From the NCBI RefSeq assembly GCF_030272615.1, contig NC_081414.1, positions 809,635,069-809,699,068 on the forward strand: 64,000 bases of DNA, in the 5' to 3' direction. Made by a program: the position numbers and the translations under genes. The notes below the pieces were generated by a model. The model saw nothing but the letters and a program-made list of their open reading frames with translations. It had not been told where the DNA came from and searched no databases. This stretch comes from Cryptomeria japonica. Its lineage: Eukaryota > Streptophyta > Pinopsida > Cupressales > Cupressaceae. Positions 1 to 11,372 of the stretch are shown in pieces. Each line of letters begins with the position of its first letter. Positions within the stretch are counted from its first letter, which is position 1.

Positions 1-582
1 TTTGTAGTACCGAAGCTTTCACCTTGTACAAATCCAAGTCCTCTAGAATCTTCACTTTGCCTTTGTCTTTTCAATAAAGCATCCAATTGTGCAACACTAA
101 TCCTGGTTTTTTCCTTTATACTCACTTTCAATAGTCAGATCATCTCTCAGAGTTGTTATTTGTCTTTCAAGCTCTTGTTCATTATTCTGGGAGTGTACCA
201 AATTAGTTTTCAACAAATTATTCTCACGAGTCAATCTTCCACATTCATTAAATTTATTCTTTAGAGATATAACAAGATTTTATTCCTTTTTCTTTCTATC
301 CTCAATATCTTTTGATAACCTCATAGTCAGGTCTTGCATTTCATTCTTCATGAGCATGTTTGCTTGACTCAACTTCTAACATTGTTCTTTAAGTATATAT
401 TTCTCTTCATCATCCTGGTTTTGCAAAAGTTCCTTTCTCTTAGCTTGAGAAGATGATAACCTTTCTTGCAGAATAAGAATGAATTCATTACTAGAAATTA
501 GTTCATCTTGCAGTTTCAGGTTCTTCATCCTTTCAATATCATAGTCCTCAAGTGCCATCTCAAGTTGCTTCTCCATAGCCAT
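1..582 (-). pseudogene. gag remnant of copia L, coiled-coil part only
   Basis: Starting at the ATG at 582, the minus strand reads a Glu/Lys/Gln-rich coiled coil broken by in-frame stops near 376 and 280. It then reads, in a shifted frame near the window edge, a LDALLKRQRQ...GLGF stretch. Plant copia gags of the UBN2 class commonly end in such a coiled coil followed by a GLG(F/Y) motif. The N-terminal UBN2 core (NYxxWK...) is absent: the coiled coil begins only about 60 bp after the primer-binding site. I infer a gag that lost its N-terminal half, or a non-autonomous relative that never had it. Confidence 0.5.
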
Positions 583-656
583 GTTCAATGATTTCGGTTT
601 CAGGATCTTCCTCAACCTGTTAAAATTCTTCCAAGGTACCAAGCTCTGATACGAAT

Positions 657-1522
657 TGTTGGAATACAATGAACCCAAGAACACTGAGAGGGGGGGGGGG
701 GTTTCTATCGATAACATAAAAAATTTAACCTTTTATAACATACACATATAAACCAGTAAATGAAGAAACATATAACATGAACCAAATAAACCAACCACAT
801 GAATGAACACCATAACACACATAATTTATATGTGGAAAACCTCAAAGAGGAAAAACCATGGTGGGATTTGTGATCCACAATATCAATTCACTATCCATAT
901 GAAAGATATTACATAGCATGGGGGCCTGCACATGCAGGAAGGCACACTGCCTAGAGCACACTGCTCAACACAAAAGAGTCTCACTGACTACAAGCTTCTG
1001 CTGAAATAAAATAGTACTGGTGAACTCACAAAATACATCTGCAATGCCAAAAAGAGTTTTGGTTAAAGCTCTATTTTGTACTGGTTCATAAACTCTGAAC
1101 CTTCTATCAGTATCTCCTCTTCCTCCAAGAATTCTTTTCAAGCTATTTATTGATCATAGCATGATATTACATTCACATACAAATGATCTACATACATATC
1201 CTTCACATCACACAATTCTGCTATTATTCTCCTATATCACTCTTCCTCAAAATGACCTAACAGACTGACTTATATACCCTTACAAACAATATGCCTTATG
1301 TCAGCTTACAATACAAAATATATACAATGTCAACCCAATACAATAATTACAAAATGATTTTACAATAGAAGCTTTCGAATCCAGACTGATGTCGGCTTCA
1401 TTGAAATGCTGGATGTTGGTGCTGGTGATGACCCTGAATACTGAATGCCGGTATCTACCGGTGTATGCCTCCAAGTGCTGGTATATGCCTTCAATAGAAT
1501 ATTGTTGCCATCAATGACAACA
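657..1522 (-). repeat. LTR of copia L (5' LTR)
   Basis: The stretch opens with TGTTGGAATAC and closes with GACAACA, giving the TGTTG...CAACA inverted ends of an LTR. The primer-binding site lies immediately to its left. An internal 'catggtggga' motif resembles the 'cccaccatgg' block seen in the other copia LTRs here. A run of twelve G lies just inside the left end. The right boundary is inferred from the terminal motif and from gypsy coding sequence resuming beyond it. Confidence 0.6.
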
Positions 1523-1794
1523 TAAGATTCCAATGAGTGTCAATTGCCAACATAAATTAACATATCATCAGAGAAAAATAATAAAAACTTCCTCAAAAAT
1601 TTCTTAAAGATGGAGTTCATCAAACATTGAAATGTATATGGTGCATTACTAAGACTAAAAGGAATCACCAAAAAGTCACAATGACCCCTATTGGGACCTC
1701 TAAAATTTGGCTGAAATTTTGAAGGCCCATATTTGAATTGTTTGAAAAACAAAATGAAATATTTTACCCTAGTAGGATTTTGCCAAGACTTCAT
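1523..1794 (-). pseudogene. Gypsy I reverse transcriptase, palm fragment
   Basis: The minus strand encodes a decayed Ty3/gypsy RT piece. It shows [16 protein letters not shown] (family form GHYEFLVMPFGLTNAP), then TFQCLMN, then FFSDDMLIY, where the family has FFDDILIYS with the catalytic Asp pair. The pair is kept, but one residue is inserted before it. A stop replaces what is probably a Trp shortly after LIYVGN. Upstream of about 1730 the similarity is lost, and the N-terminal half of the same RT lies at 3960-4165. The fragment ends where the LTR of L begins. Confidence 0.75.
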
Positions 1795-3959
1795 ATGGTC
1801 ACACCAAAAATGAACTCCTTGTATTCAGTATTGTGTGATCACTTTTGCATGTTATCAATGGTTGTGATCTTCATGTGACTATGTGATTAAAAGAATATAC
1901 ATGACCAAGCTGATTCCGTGGTGCCACAATGTTAATGAGACACTTTCGAGTCTTGGCGAAAACTTGTTTTGGTATGACTTCGAGTTTTGGTAAGTCTTTC
2001 CAAGTAGATAACTAAAGTCACATTTCCTACCGATGACCTATTTTTGGTGTAGCTTGTGGTGGTCTTGGCGATGAGCAAGGGAGTTTGATGTAACATTGAA
2101 TTTCAATAAGATGATTCTAAGGGAGTGACAAAGTCCTAAGATGTTGTCAATAAGCCATGACATGGAGTGGGGATGACAGATGACCCATGCTGACATGCCA
2201 AGTTGAAATCTAGTGGTTGGTCCATGTTGGAGTTTGTGTAGCACATGGACCCCAAAGTTAAAATATGAAATACAATAGCTATCTCTAGCCACCCCACATG
2301 ATCTTCAATGCACACAAGAAACAGTTATGGGGTAAGATGGAACAAATGGATGTTGGTATTCCTCATCATTCTACAGGCCATAAAGGAGCACAAGGAAAGA
2401 CCCGTAAGGCAGCAAGAAAGAGAACGTACGAGGACCGACCAATGCAATGATGGGGTTTCATAATATGTAGGGAAAAGAAATTCAAAGCATGAAGAAAAGA
2501 TAAAGTGATTTGTTGCAAACATAAACAGTATGTCAAGATAGAGAAAAATCATATTTTCCTTTGTCATAATCAATCGGGTAATAAAATGTTGAAATAAGAT
2601 ATTTTGCAGGTCAGATTTTTAGAGGAGACACCTGTTAGCTATAGAGGAGATATATTTTGTAGATCATATCTTTAGTAGGCTAAAGGAGCCAAGTGTCAAC
2701 AAAGAACCAAATTTAGGGCTTCCTTCTTCTTTCTATTCAAGAGGTCTGCAAGATTGTCACACTTTTGGCTCTCTTGAATAGAAATGTCTAGATTATCTCC
2801 AATATCTACAACTTGTAGAGAAACAAATATGAATGTCTATATGTGTTAGGAAGCCCATAAAATTGTTTGTCTTTTCCTGTCAGTCAGTCACCTAAATTTT
2901 GGTATTATAAAAGGCCCAAAACTTGTTGTATCCTCCATTTTCTATAAGAGGATAATCAAGGCCTTATTCTAAAGATTCTTCCTCCTCGAGACAAAATAGA
3001 TAATACTTTTAGTTCTCAGAGAATCCTTTATTTTTATGTTTCACCAATGGTGAATAGTATGCAACAATGTTCATAGGTTTTGATATGCAATGTTGCGATT
3101 TAGTTATATGACCTACTTGTAGTAAATTTTACAAAGGATAATGTGCACATATTCTGCAAATATAAAGCATCTTGAAATCCAATCTAAAGATTTCTAATTT
3201 GTTTCTCTTTACTTGTTATCTAGAATGTTATATGAATCAATGAAATCAAGGGTTTTTGGTTCAGATGTCTTCACTTTGTTGTTAAGTCTTTATAAATTTC
3301 AATTTCTTCTAAAGTAGAGGATTAAATATGCTAATCTTTATTTAGAGGGGTTCTATGTAGAGAGCAAGCACCAAGTTGCAGTTATGAAATTCATTTTGTG
3401 TTGTGACTTATGTAGGGTATGAATCATCCTAGGAAAAGGATGGTGTAGAATATGCATATTTTCTATTGTAATAATGGTTCATCTAGCATTAGCCCAATGG
3501 ACAAGGCACTGATTATAATATTGTGTTGCTAACTATGGCAAGGAGAAAATTTTATCAAACAATAAAATAAGAATTTTATTTTGTTCAATTTCTACTTTCA
3601 AGTACATAGGATATTTAGTTCTCATTGTGATTAGAATTGCATAAGGATGAAGACCGCATCCTATGAGGTTTAAAGTTCACCGAATCACATAATAGTTTGA
3701 GAACACCTGTTGTAGCATAACATAAGCGTAAAGATATCAATAATGCTACTATAAGGGATACCCACCTTGGTTTAATAGAGCCTAAAGTGTAGAGAGTGTG
3801 ACTAGCTCCTTATCTCTAGTCATTACTTTGTTAGTTGGTCTACTGATCCAAGGCCTTGAAGATTGAGAGTTGTCTCTCATAGAGGAACTCTAGAGTAATT
3901 AGTTGGAAGCACCAAAAACCCTCACATGAGTCCAAAATTATATCTTGGGAATGTCTTAT
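1795..3959. other. Unassigned 2.2-kb segment interrupting gypsy I RT
   Basis: The two halves of the gypsy I RT flank this stretch, so it is probably an insertion. I see no convincing coding region: the open frames on the minus strand at 2038-2292 and 2325-2573 have no recognisable motif. A plus-strand TATA-like box (tataaaag at 2906-2913) followed by a leader-like stretch suggests it may be an LTR or a non-autonomous element. I could not find its exact ends or a TSD. Confidence 0.4.
2906..2913 (+). promoter_or_regulatory. TATA-like box in the unassigned segment
   Basis: The sequence tataaaag sits in an ordinary AT-rich context with GGCCC just downstream, as in LTR promoters. It is the only reason to suspect that this segment is an LTR. 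No transcript evidence is available. Confidence 0.3.
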
Positions 3960-4165
3960 TTAATTTAAAATTTGTTGATAACATGATCTAAGATCCAACT
4001 TTGTAAAAAATATAGCTTCATTCAATTCATTTAATAAATCATCAATGTCTGTTATAGGAATCTTATCTTTGATGGTGTACATATTGATAACTCTATAGTC
4101 AAGGAACATGTGCTATGTGTCATCCTTCTTACACACCATTACAATTGGGGAGAGTAAACACTTTT
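3960..4165 (-). pseudogene. Gypsy I reverse transcriptase, N-terminal fragment
   Basis: The minus strand, with one stop replacing a Trp/Arg position, reads SPIVMVCKKDDT, then [18 protein letters not shown] and LLNEL, then [10 protein letters not shown]. These follow the RT order of plant Ty3/gypsy elements (SPVLLVKKKDG, DYRALNKVTIKDKFPI, LDELHGA, LDLRSGYHQI). The fragment ends exactly at the QI position, where unrelated sequence begins. It is the upstream half of the RT whose palm is at 1523-1794. Confidence 0.75.
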
Positions 4166-4630
4166 TCTATGCCTAATAATTTCTGCTTCTAATCTCTCTT
4201 GAAAATATTTCCAATTTAAATTTTTTGTATATATGGGTACTGATAGGGCCTACTACAGGGTGGTTAGCTTCCTGGCGCTAGTTGTATGCATGATCATGAT
4301 TCCTCTTAGGAGAAAGTCCTTTAGGCATATTTCCAAAAACCACTAAGTGACAATCTATAATTTCTTGTAAATCTTGATTGATAGGGCCCATATTTAGTTA
4401 ATAGCCTTCTAATGAACATAACTGGGTCATAAATCCATTACCTCCTTTCTTAAGAAAATTTTGCATTTGATGAGAGCTCACAATTTGTGAGAATTTTGTA
4501 TGCAACCCTCTTAGCTCCACTTTCTTCCCTTTTGATTGAAATCAATTGAAATCTCATGAATAGTTCTTGAAAGTTAATCCCGATTGTTCCTAAGGTAGTA
4601 AGACATTATAATTCCAATTTACAATGTTTG

Positions 4631-4870
4631 CTACACCCATGGAGATAGCATACACTGGGAGCAATCAAGATGATAATATCCCATGGATGACTTAAAACTG
4701 TGGCATTTTCTAGAACAACTAACTATACCACCATATGCTATCACAACTTGAAACACTAGATATGAATATATAACACAATTTAGATGCACAACCAACTTTT
4801 TTTTTATGAAGTTATGAGTACTATGTGAGTCTATCAGTACTGATACTTTCTCCTTCTTTAAGAAACCCAT
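4631..4870 (-). pseudogene. Gypsy I aspartic protease fragment
   Basis: The minus-strand frame reads VSVLIDSHSTHNFI, matching the plant gypsy protease signature VLIDSGSTHNFI, with Gly of the D-S/T-G triad changed to His. It is followed by SCSRKCHSF..SMGYYHLDCSQCM, like the conserved SCSGKCHN..MGDYHL block. The frame would continue upstream, but LTR F starts at 4871. The sequence to its left leads on to the RT fragment at 3960-4165, so protease and RT belong to one element, whose gag is now 33 kb away at 37.6-38.5 kb. Confidence 0.75.
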
Positions 4871-5158
4871 TGTGCTATGGTCAAATTCATCATTGCTAAA
4901 TAGGAAATAAGGAAAAACATGAATCCCTTAACTATCTAAGCAATCCAAACATAGATGCAAAATAGAATAAAATTAAACAATATAAAACTCCCTATTGTGA
5001 ATCATGGCTTCCATTGCTCTTTTCCTCTCTGTGGTATGGTGGCTCTCAGATATTGTGTTGGCAACCTATGATTGACACAAAGATTCAAAGTTCGTGATGT
5101 TGGCATTATGTGAACCGGCATGAGCCTTATGTAAACTGGCATGAAGACATAATGATAT

Positions 5159-5606
5159 TGTAGGATTTTGCCAAGATCAAGGGCACAATGAAAAGCATAA
5201 AAGAGACAATAGAATGACAAGAACAAACTGTATTCTCATCAATATGCAAAATGATCAACTGGATTAACCAATACAATGAATAGAGGTCTGCTTATATAGG
5301 CAAGGCCATATGGATGTATGAGCACACAAATATGACATGTGGCTCAATGAGAAACAAAGGCAGGTAAGAAATACTAAGGGTAGGTAGGAGAAATAATATA
5401 ATATTCCACAAGAGGTGGATGACCCACCGAATGTGGAGTGTAACAGCAAAATAAGACCACAAAAGGTGGAATTTCTCCTACAAGCTCTATCCCTAAGTGC
5501 ACACTTCCCTAAGTGTCTCAAATCCAAACTACGAAGAGATGCATTATCCTAATCTAACTTAAGTAAGTGTAATAATATCCAAAATGAATATTTATTTACA
5601 CCAACA
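5159..5606 (-). repeat. 3' LTR of copia A
   Basis: The plus-strand ends are TGTAGGATTTTG and ACACCAACA, and the length is 448 bp, equal to its partner at 11373-11820. It is followed to the right by a run of C that is the polypurine tract on the minus strand. The same LTR family recurs, diverged, in E and K. Confidence 0.93.
5291..5298 (-). promoter_or_regulatory. TATA box of the 3' LTR of A
   Basis: On the minus strand the sequence is tatataag, in the middle of the LTR where U3 should meet R. The same box occurs in the 5' LTR at 11505-11512, and a shifted form in the LTR of K. Confidence 0.5.
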
Positions 5607-5876
5607 CCCCCCCTTAAGTGCAACTTAGGGGAATGAAGACTCAAGTCAACAATGCAAGATGGGTCCTGGCTACTAGGCCATGATAGGTACCCATGTACAA
5701 TATGCAAATGCAAGCAAAACTATGCAATGCAATCTCTCACAAATGGAGAAAGGGAGAAAACCCAGTGGGAAAAGAACTCCCCCCAAAAGAGAGATGAATG
5801 TACAAAAGACTCTCAAAGAAGAAGGACAAAACCTCAAAGAGGAAAAAGTCCCCCCCCATAAGAGAGGAAGGAGAAG

Positions 5877-8800
5877 TCAGCTGACCCCCCCTAATGACAC
5901 ATCCTGCACCCCCAAGAGAGCTCGCAACTGCTGGAACTTACTCTCGGTGAAAGGTTTGGTGAATATGTCAGCAACCTACTCTACTGTAGGACAATACTGC
6001 AAATCAATGACCTGCTCCTGGATGAGCTCTCGGATATAGTGCATATGAATCTCGATGTGTTTGGTCTGCTGGTGCTAGACCGGGTTCTTCAAGATGGCAA
6101 TAGCACTCTGATTATCACAATGTAGAACTGTCGGCCGTGGAGTGGTGAATCCAAACTCTGTGAGAATCTACTAGAGCCAAATGGTCTCAGTCGCTGCGTT
6201 AATGGCACCTCGATACTCAGCCTCAGTCAAAGAGAGAGCAATAGCATGTTGCATCTTACTCTGCCAACAAATGGGGCCCGAACCAAGGTGAGAACTATAA
6301 CCAAAAGTAGACTTACGATCAACTAGATCGCCAGCTCAATCGGAGTCTGTGTAACCAACCAAGCGAAGTCCTGTGCCTGCTGCATAGTGAATCCCATAGT
6401 GATGTGTACCCTGGATGTAATGAAGGATGCATTTGGCAGCTTTCCAATGAAGCTCATGTGGATCCTGCATGAAGCGGGAAACCATGCCAACTACAAATGA
6501 AATATTAGGGCATGTATGAGTCAAGTAGATGAGACTACCCACAAGCTGACAATACAAAGTGGCATCAACTAGTGGAGAAGAACACTTAGCCTCAAGCTTG
6601 ACTCCTAAAAGAAAGGGAGTCGGGGCAGGCTTACAATCAGCCATATGAAAGCGTGCAAGTAGATCAAGAGCATACTTGGGCTGCGAAAGTGTAATCTCGG
6701 AAGGTGACTGTGAAATCTCTATCTCGAGAAAGTAGTGCAAAAGACCCAAGTCAGTCATAGAAAATCTATCATGCAAAGCAGATTTGACCTTGCTAATGAT
6801 GGATGAAGTACTCCCTGTAATGATCAAGTCATCAACATAGAGCACAAGTATCAAGTGAGAGTCATCCTGTCACAAAATATAGACATTCGGATCAGAATGA
6901 CATCGGGTGAAACCTGCGGAGAGAAGAAAGGAATCCATCTTGGCGTACCAAGCCCTGGGGGCCTGCTTAAGGCCATAGAGAGATTTCCTTAGTCTACAAA
7001 CCAAGGAAGTATCTTGGATGAAACCCTGTGGCTACTCCATATAAATCTCCTTATCAAGATCACCATGAAGAAAAGCACTCTTCACATCCATCTGATGTAC
7101 AACCCAACCATGAGCTGCAACAATAGCAAGTGTCAAACGAATGGAGTTCATCTTGGCTATGGGTGTAAAGGTCTCAGTATAGTCAACACCGCAACCTGTG
7201 AGAAACCTTTTGCAACAAGCCGAGCCTTATACTTATCCACACTACCATCCGCTGCAAACTTGGTTCGATAGATCCACTTACATCGAACCATCTTTCTCCC
7301 CTTAGGGAGATGGACTAGATCCCATGTGTTGTTCCTCATCAAGGAACTATACTCTTCCTCCATAGCTTGGTCCCACTCAGGAACCCCTGATGCTTCCTTA
7401 AATGTCTGTGGATTGGAAGTGGTAGCAATGAATGCATGTGGAAGATCCTGATGTTGTGATCGAGTTCTCCGTGTATCCGAAGGATCCCCAACAAGAGAAC
7501 CCGTGGACTCAAGTGTCTGTCGAACCCAATGAGGTCTAGGTGGAGGTGGAGAATGAGGCTCCTCAACTGCAAGTGGACCCTGCGGAGGTGTTACCCTACG
7601 AGTCAGAGTTGAGGGAGTCTCATCATCTGAATCACTAACATCACTATCCACAATGGAGGAAGGTGGAGGAGGTAGAGAGGCTAAGCTAGGAGAGCTTTCC
7701 TCAAAGTGAACACTCCTCTCAATGAATACCTCATGTGTCTCTGGATCCATCAATCTTTATGCCTTAACACCCTTAGGATATCCAACAAAGATGAAAGGCC
7801 GACTTTGAGGTTCCAATGCCTTGCGTTTCTACGGAGGTATGCGAACCCATGCTGGACACCCAAAGACTCTGAAATGTCTCACAATCGGTTTCCTACCCGC
7901 CCAAGCTTCAAAAGGAGTAATACCTTGTAAAGCTTTGTGAGGAACCCGATTCTAGATGTGTGTGGCACAAATGATAGCCTCTGCCCAAAAGGCGGGATCA
8001 AGAGAATGTGCATGTATCATACAGCTAGCCATTTCTTTGAGAGTTCGATTTTTGCGTTCTGCAACCCCGTTCTGATGTGGAGTATAAGCGATAGAATGCT
8101 GAAGATCAATCCCCTCAAATGTACAAAAATCCTTAAGTCTCTTGTTCACATATTCCCTGCCATTATCTGTGCGAAGAATCTTGACCACTTTCCCTGATTG
8201 CTTCTCCACACGAGTCTTGAAGTCCTGAAATCTGTCAAATACTTTAGTCTTATGAATGAGAAAGTAGACCCAAGTGAAGCGGGAGTAGTCATCAATGAAG
8301 GTAAGAACATAGCGGGCCTTACTGAATGAAGGTGCTGGAAATGGACCGGCTACATCACTGTGAACAAGTTGAAGAACTTCCAAAGCTCTCCAAGTTTTCC
8401 CTTTATCAAACTTCCCTTTGGGATGCTTGCCCATGGAACAACCTGAACATACACCCTCTGAAAAACTGATTCGATGTAGACCTGTGACCATGTCTTTAGT
8501 GTTTAGCTGCTGAAGATAGCGGTAGTTGAGGTGACCAAACCGCTCATGCCATAGCTTACTTTCTGAATTTGAATGAGTAAGCAAGGCCCTAGAAGGTGAA
8601 CTTGGCACAAAGTGGGAAAATGAATAAAGCCTTGAGTTGTCATTGACTTGTCCCACTGCTACCAAGACATCATCATAAAGTTCCTTTACCACAACTAAAT
8701 CTGATGTAAACTCAACCTTTTTCCCATTCCCATAGTGAGTGATTTGGTAGATGGAGAAAAGGTTGGTAGACAAGTTAGGAACATAGAGAACATTCTCAAG

Positions 8801-8998
8801 TGTTCCATCATCCATGTCAACTGAACCTTTCCCTTCAACCTCTACTTGTGTGTCATCACCTATGTAAATGTGAGGTTCCTTAGATGGTTCCAATGAAGAA
8901 AACTGCTCCTTTGTAGAACCCATGTGATATGAGGCACCCGAGTCAAGTATCCATTGCTGTGAAGAACCTATTTTAGCCACAAATGCTTACCCTTTTCC
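5877..8998 (-). pseudogene. pol of copia A (protease, integrase, RT, RNase H), broken
   Basis: In minus-strand order it shows the protease signature WILDSGASYHM and then the integrase zinc site H-x4-H...C-x2-C in WHERFGHLNYR and CSGCSMGKH. The integrase core follows (DVAGPF, FIDDYSRFTWVYF, LRTDNGREY, TPHQNGVAERKNRT). RT comes next, with KARLVAKGFSQV and the catalytic LYVDDLIITG at about 6840, then RNase H with SLTEAEYRGA. Integrase ends in a stop at 7952 where the family has a Trp or Gln. RT shifts frame near 7185, where one G seems lost after GFSQV. Two stops (TAG, TAA) separate gag from protease. Confidence 0.85.
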
Positions 8999-9004
8999 CT
9001 TAGA

Positions 9005-9946
9005 CTATGAGGAAGAGGAAGGAGACGAATCCTTCTTTGTGTAGGTGGATGGCAAGTTGATGTTGTTTTTCTTGAGAAGATTGGTTAACTCATCAACTTG
9101 TTTTGCATGGCATCGATGCTCATCATGACCATACTTCTTGCAATATGCACAAGTTGGTTTATCCTTCTTAGGTGGTGTCCCCTTCTTGGAAGAGGATGTA
9201 AAATCACCTTGTGATGGAGAGGATGATTGTCCTTTTTCCTGGTGTGGCTTAGACTTGGATTGCTTCTTCTTCTTGTTGGAGTCTTTGCCTTGACTTCCTT
9301 GATTTCCTTGATTTGCTACCAAAGCCTTGGACTTTGAAGACTTGAGAAACCCCATGTTCAACAACTTAGTTTGTTCCAATATCAACATTTCTGTGAAAGC
9401 ATCAAATGAAGGCATAACATAAGAACTCCCCACTGTCAAACGATGAGTTTGGAAGCTAGACACAAATGCTGCATATTCTGGTGCAAGCTTATCCGACAAG
9501 TTGAATATCAATTGAGCATCCTTCTTGTCAATTCCACAATCCTTAAGCTTTGCTCTTAGCTCATTTTCTTTGGTGACATAATCTTGGATTGTATCAAAAT
9601 TCTTGGGATCCAAGTTGGTGAGCTCATTGTCAATCTGATAGCCTCTGATTTCATCAACTTGTCCATATAATTTCTGAAACATATCCCAAGCCTCTTTGAT
9701 TGTTTTACACTTCTCAATGTGAAAAATGAGGTCATCTGATACATACTTGCGTAAGGTTCCAAGAGCCATGCAATTCTTTGTGAGCCATTCTAATTGAGCA
9801 TTTGGATCAGCCTTAGAATTAGGTGGTGCTGTTATTGTTCCATCTATGTAATGTGTGAGACCCTTTTCCATTAATTTACTCCATACTTTAATTTTCCATG
9901 ATGCATAATTATGTGGAGTTAAAGGTGGAAATTTGTTAGGACTCAT
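9005..9946 (-). CDS. gag of copia A, apparently intact
   Basis: A Ty1/copia Gag (UBN2 class), the structural protein that packages the RNA into cytoplasmic particles. I place the start at the Met of MSPNKFPPLTPHNYASWK (9946), because NYxxWK normally lies close to the N terminus; the frame is open about 15 codons further upstream. After the helical UBN2 core comes a Lys/Ser-rich linker. The nucleic-acid-binding zinc knuckle CAYCKKYGHDEHRC (C-x2-C-x4-H-x4-C) has all four ligands. The frame ends in a Ser run and TAG, in frame with pol beyond, so readthrough or mutation is possible. Confidence 0.8.
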   Translation of the reverse strand: MSPNKFPPLTPHNYASWKIKVWSKLMEKGLTHYIDGTITAPPNSKADPNAQLEWLTKNCMALGTLRKYVSDDLIFHIEKCKTIKEAWDMFQKLYGQVDEIRGYQIDNELTNLDPKNFDTIQDYVTKENELRAKLKDCGIDKKDAQLIFNLSDKLAPEYAAFVSSFQTHRLTVGSSYVMPSFDAFTEMLILEQTKLLNMGFLKSSKSKALVANQGNQGSQGKDSNKKKKQSKSKPHQEKGQSSSPSQGDFTSSSKKGTPPKKDKPTCAYCKKYGHDEHRCHAKQVDELTNLLKKNNINLPSTYTKKDSSPSSSS

Positions 9947-10609
9947 TGCAACAAGAATGGAAAGAGCACAAAGAGAGGCACAATCACACAAGACACCCCC
10001 CCAAATTCACTCAATCAAAGAACCCCCCCCAAATGTGATGATTTTGGCACTTTATAAGTAGTGCGTATACAATGGGCCACTTGCAAAAAATGGCAAAGTG
10101 GACTTCTGATTTACAATTTTACAACTACATCAATAAGGCCAAAAGAGTCTCAAACTGATAATGCAAGAGATCTTACTAAGATCCAAGCAATTTACAAGTA
10201 CCTAATAGGCCAAATAAGACCAATATCTAAAAGTACATTTTCCACTCAAAATCTTTGAAATCTGATCATAGATTATGAAAGTAGACAAAAAAATAAGCAC
10301 TTTAAAAAAAAATGACACCTGAAAAGGAGGTCGTATGAGCTCAAACGAGGCCTTTGAAGTTGCAGAATTGAGGATTGGACAGGTACAACTGAGAGAATCC
10401 TAAAATTCTGAAAAACCTATGCACCAAAATCAGAAAATAACCACTCCACTACAAAGATCATGAAATTTTAGCCCATTTGAAAAAAAATTGCACCAAAAAA
10501 GGAGTAAAAATGAGCAAGATATGGCCTTTCAAAGTTGGACTGCAAAACTGAAAAGCCCAATGGAGAGGGGTTAAATTTTTTTCAAAAAATGCTGATGTAG
10601 CGCTGACGT

Positions 10610-11095
10610 CAGCAAGTCACTGTGTTAAATTTGATGGCTGTATGACCGTCGCAAAAACTTTGCCTCCCTGCTGACTGGGCATCCGTACTGTACGAACTGC
10701 TGACTGTGCAGTACAGATGATGACGTGGCACTGTACGGACGGACTGCGTGGCGTGTTGGCTGTGCTGCTGTACGGTTGACATGGTGTACAGAGGGCTGTT
10801 TGAGAGCCACGTGGCGGGGTCGGTATGCTGACTGGGTGTCAGCGTGGCGGTCGCCGAAGGTGACTAGACGGTCGTCGAAGGCGGTGGCTGGTCTGGTGCC
10901 GTCGGCGGCTGGAGGTGTTTGGGCGGTCGCCGGAGGTCTCTGGCTGGCGGTGGCACTGGGTAGATGGGCGCGGTGGGCTGGTGCAGCCGGCGGGAGGGAG
11001 CACGGCGGCGGCAGCGGGACCTGCAGAAAGGGTACGGGTGGCGCCTGCAACACCTGTGCGACACATAGGTACAGTGTACGGGGGGGTCTGTGGAC
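10610..11095. other. GC-rich block in the 5' leader of A
   Basis: Between the primer-binding site and gag, about 480 bp is strikingly GC-rich, while the flanking sequence has long A and T runs. Open frames appear on both strands (for example plus 10725-11138, minus 10625-11101), but overlapping frames are expected where stop codons are scarce. The peptides are low-complexity Pro/Arg or Gly/Ala and show no motif. Element E has sequence matching the rest of this leader (tgcactttaaaaaaa, acctgaaaaggag) but not this block. I infer a captured or amplified segment, not a gene. Confidence 0.6.
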
Positions 11096-11360
11096 CCCCA
11101 AACAAATTTTTTTTTTTTTGAAAAATAATTTTTTTTAAAATTTTTTTTTCGAAATTCGTATGATAATAGCCAAAATGGGGAAAAAAAAATTTCTCACCAA
11201 AATAGGTCGACTTTATAGTCGAAATTTATGGAAACGGCCTCTCGGATTCAACGGTGATGTCCAAATTGCTGTATGATGCCCCCAAAAAATGAAGATCTCC
11301 AAATCCAAAAATAGAAGCCTTCCACGATGTCTCCAAAAACCGATCAATGAAGCCCCAATG

Positions 11361-11372
11361 GCTCTGATACCA
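11361..11372 (-). promoter_or_regulatory. Primer-binding site of A (iMet tRNA)
   Basis: The minus strand reads tggtatcagagc directly after the 5' LTR, which is the standard plant copia complement to the 3' end of initiator tRNA-Met. It primes minus-strand DNA synthesis. Confidence 0.9.

Larger units (their letters stand above)
1..1522 (-). mobile_element. Copia element L, partial (5' end only, runs off the left edge)
   Basis: A minus-strand LTR retrotransposon of which only the 5' LTR, primer-binding site and start of the coding region are inside the window. Reading the minus strand, the LTR (1522 to 657) is followed by a site resembling the iMet primer-binding site (gtatcagagc, complement near 642-653) and then a coiled-coil gag remnant. 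The outer LTR terminus at 1522 abuts gypsy RT sequence, so L is inserted in gypsy I. The other LTR and the pol genes lie to the left of the window, so no TSD can be checked. Copia assignment rests on the primer site and the gag remnant, so it is moderate. Confidence 0.6.

Noticed and set aside
1767-1785. 17-base identity with the LTR start of A (gtaggattttgccaaga)
   Set aside because: The sequences diverge at once on both sides and no LTR length match follows. It may be chance or a shared terminal motif, so I do not call an LTR here.
3482-3550. tRNA-like box A (tagcccaatgg) suggesting a tRNA or SINE
   Set aside because: The box A match is fair, but there is no box B (ggttcga) at the right spacing and no cloverleaf could be drawn. 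I do not call a tRNA or SINE.
5652-6039. Plus-strand frames in the 3' part of copia A
   Set aside because: They run antisense to RNase H and 3' UTR sequence of A and are Lys/Arg-rich by composition.
10625-11138. Overlapping Pro/Arg- and Gly/Ala-rich frames on both strands
   Set aside because: They arise where GC content makes stop codons rare. They overlap one another, have no motif and lie in a retroelement leader.
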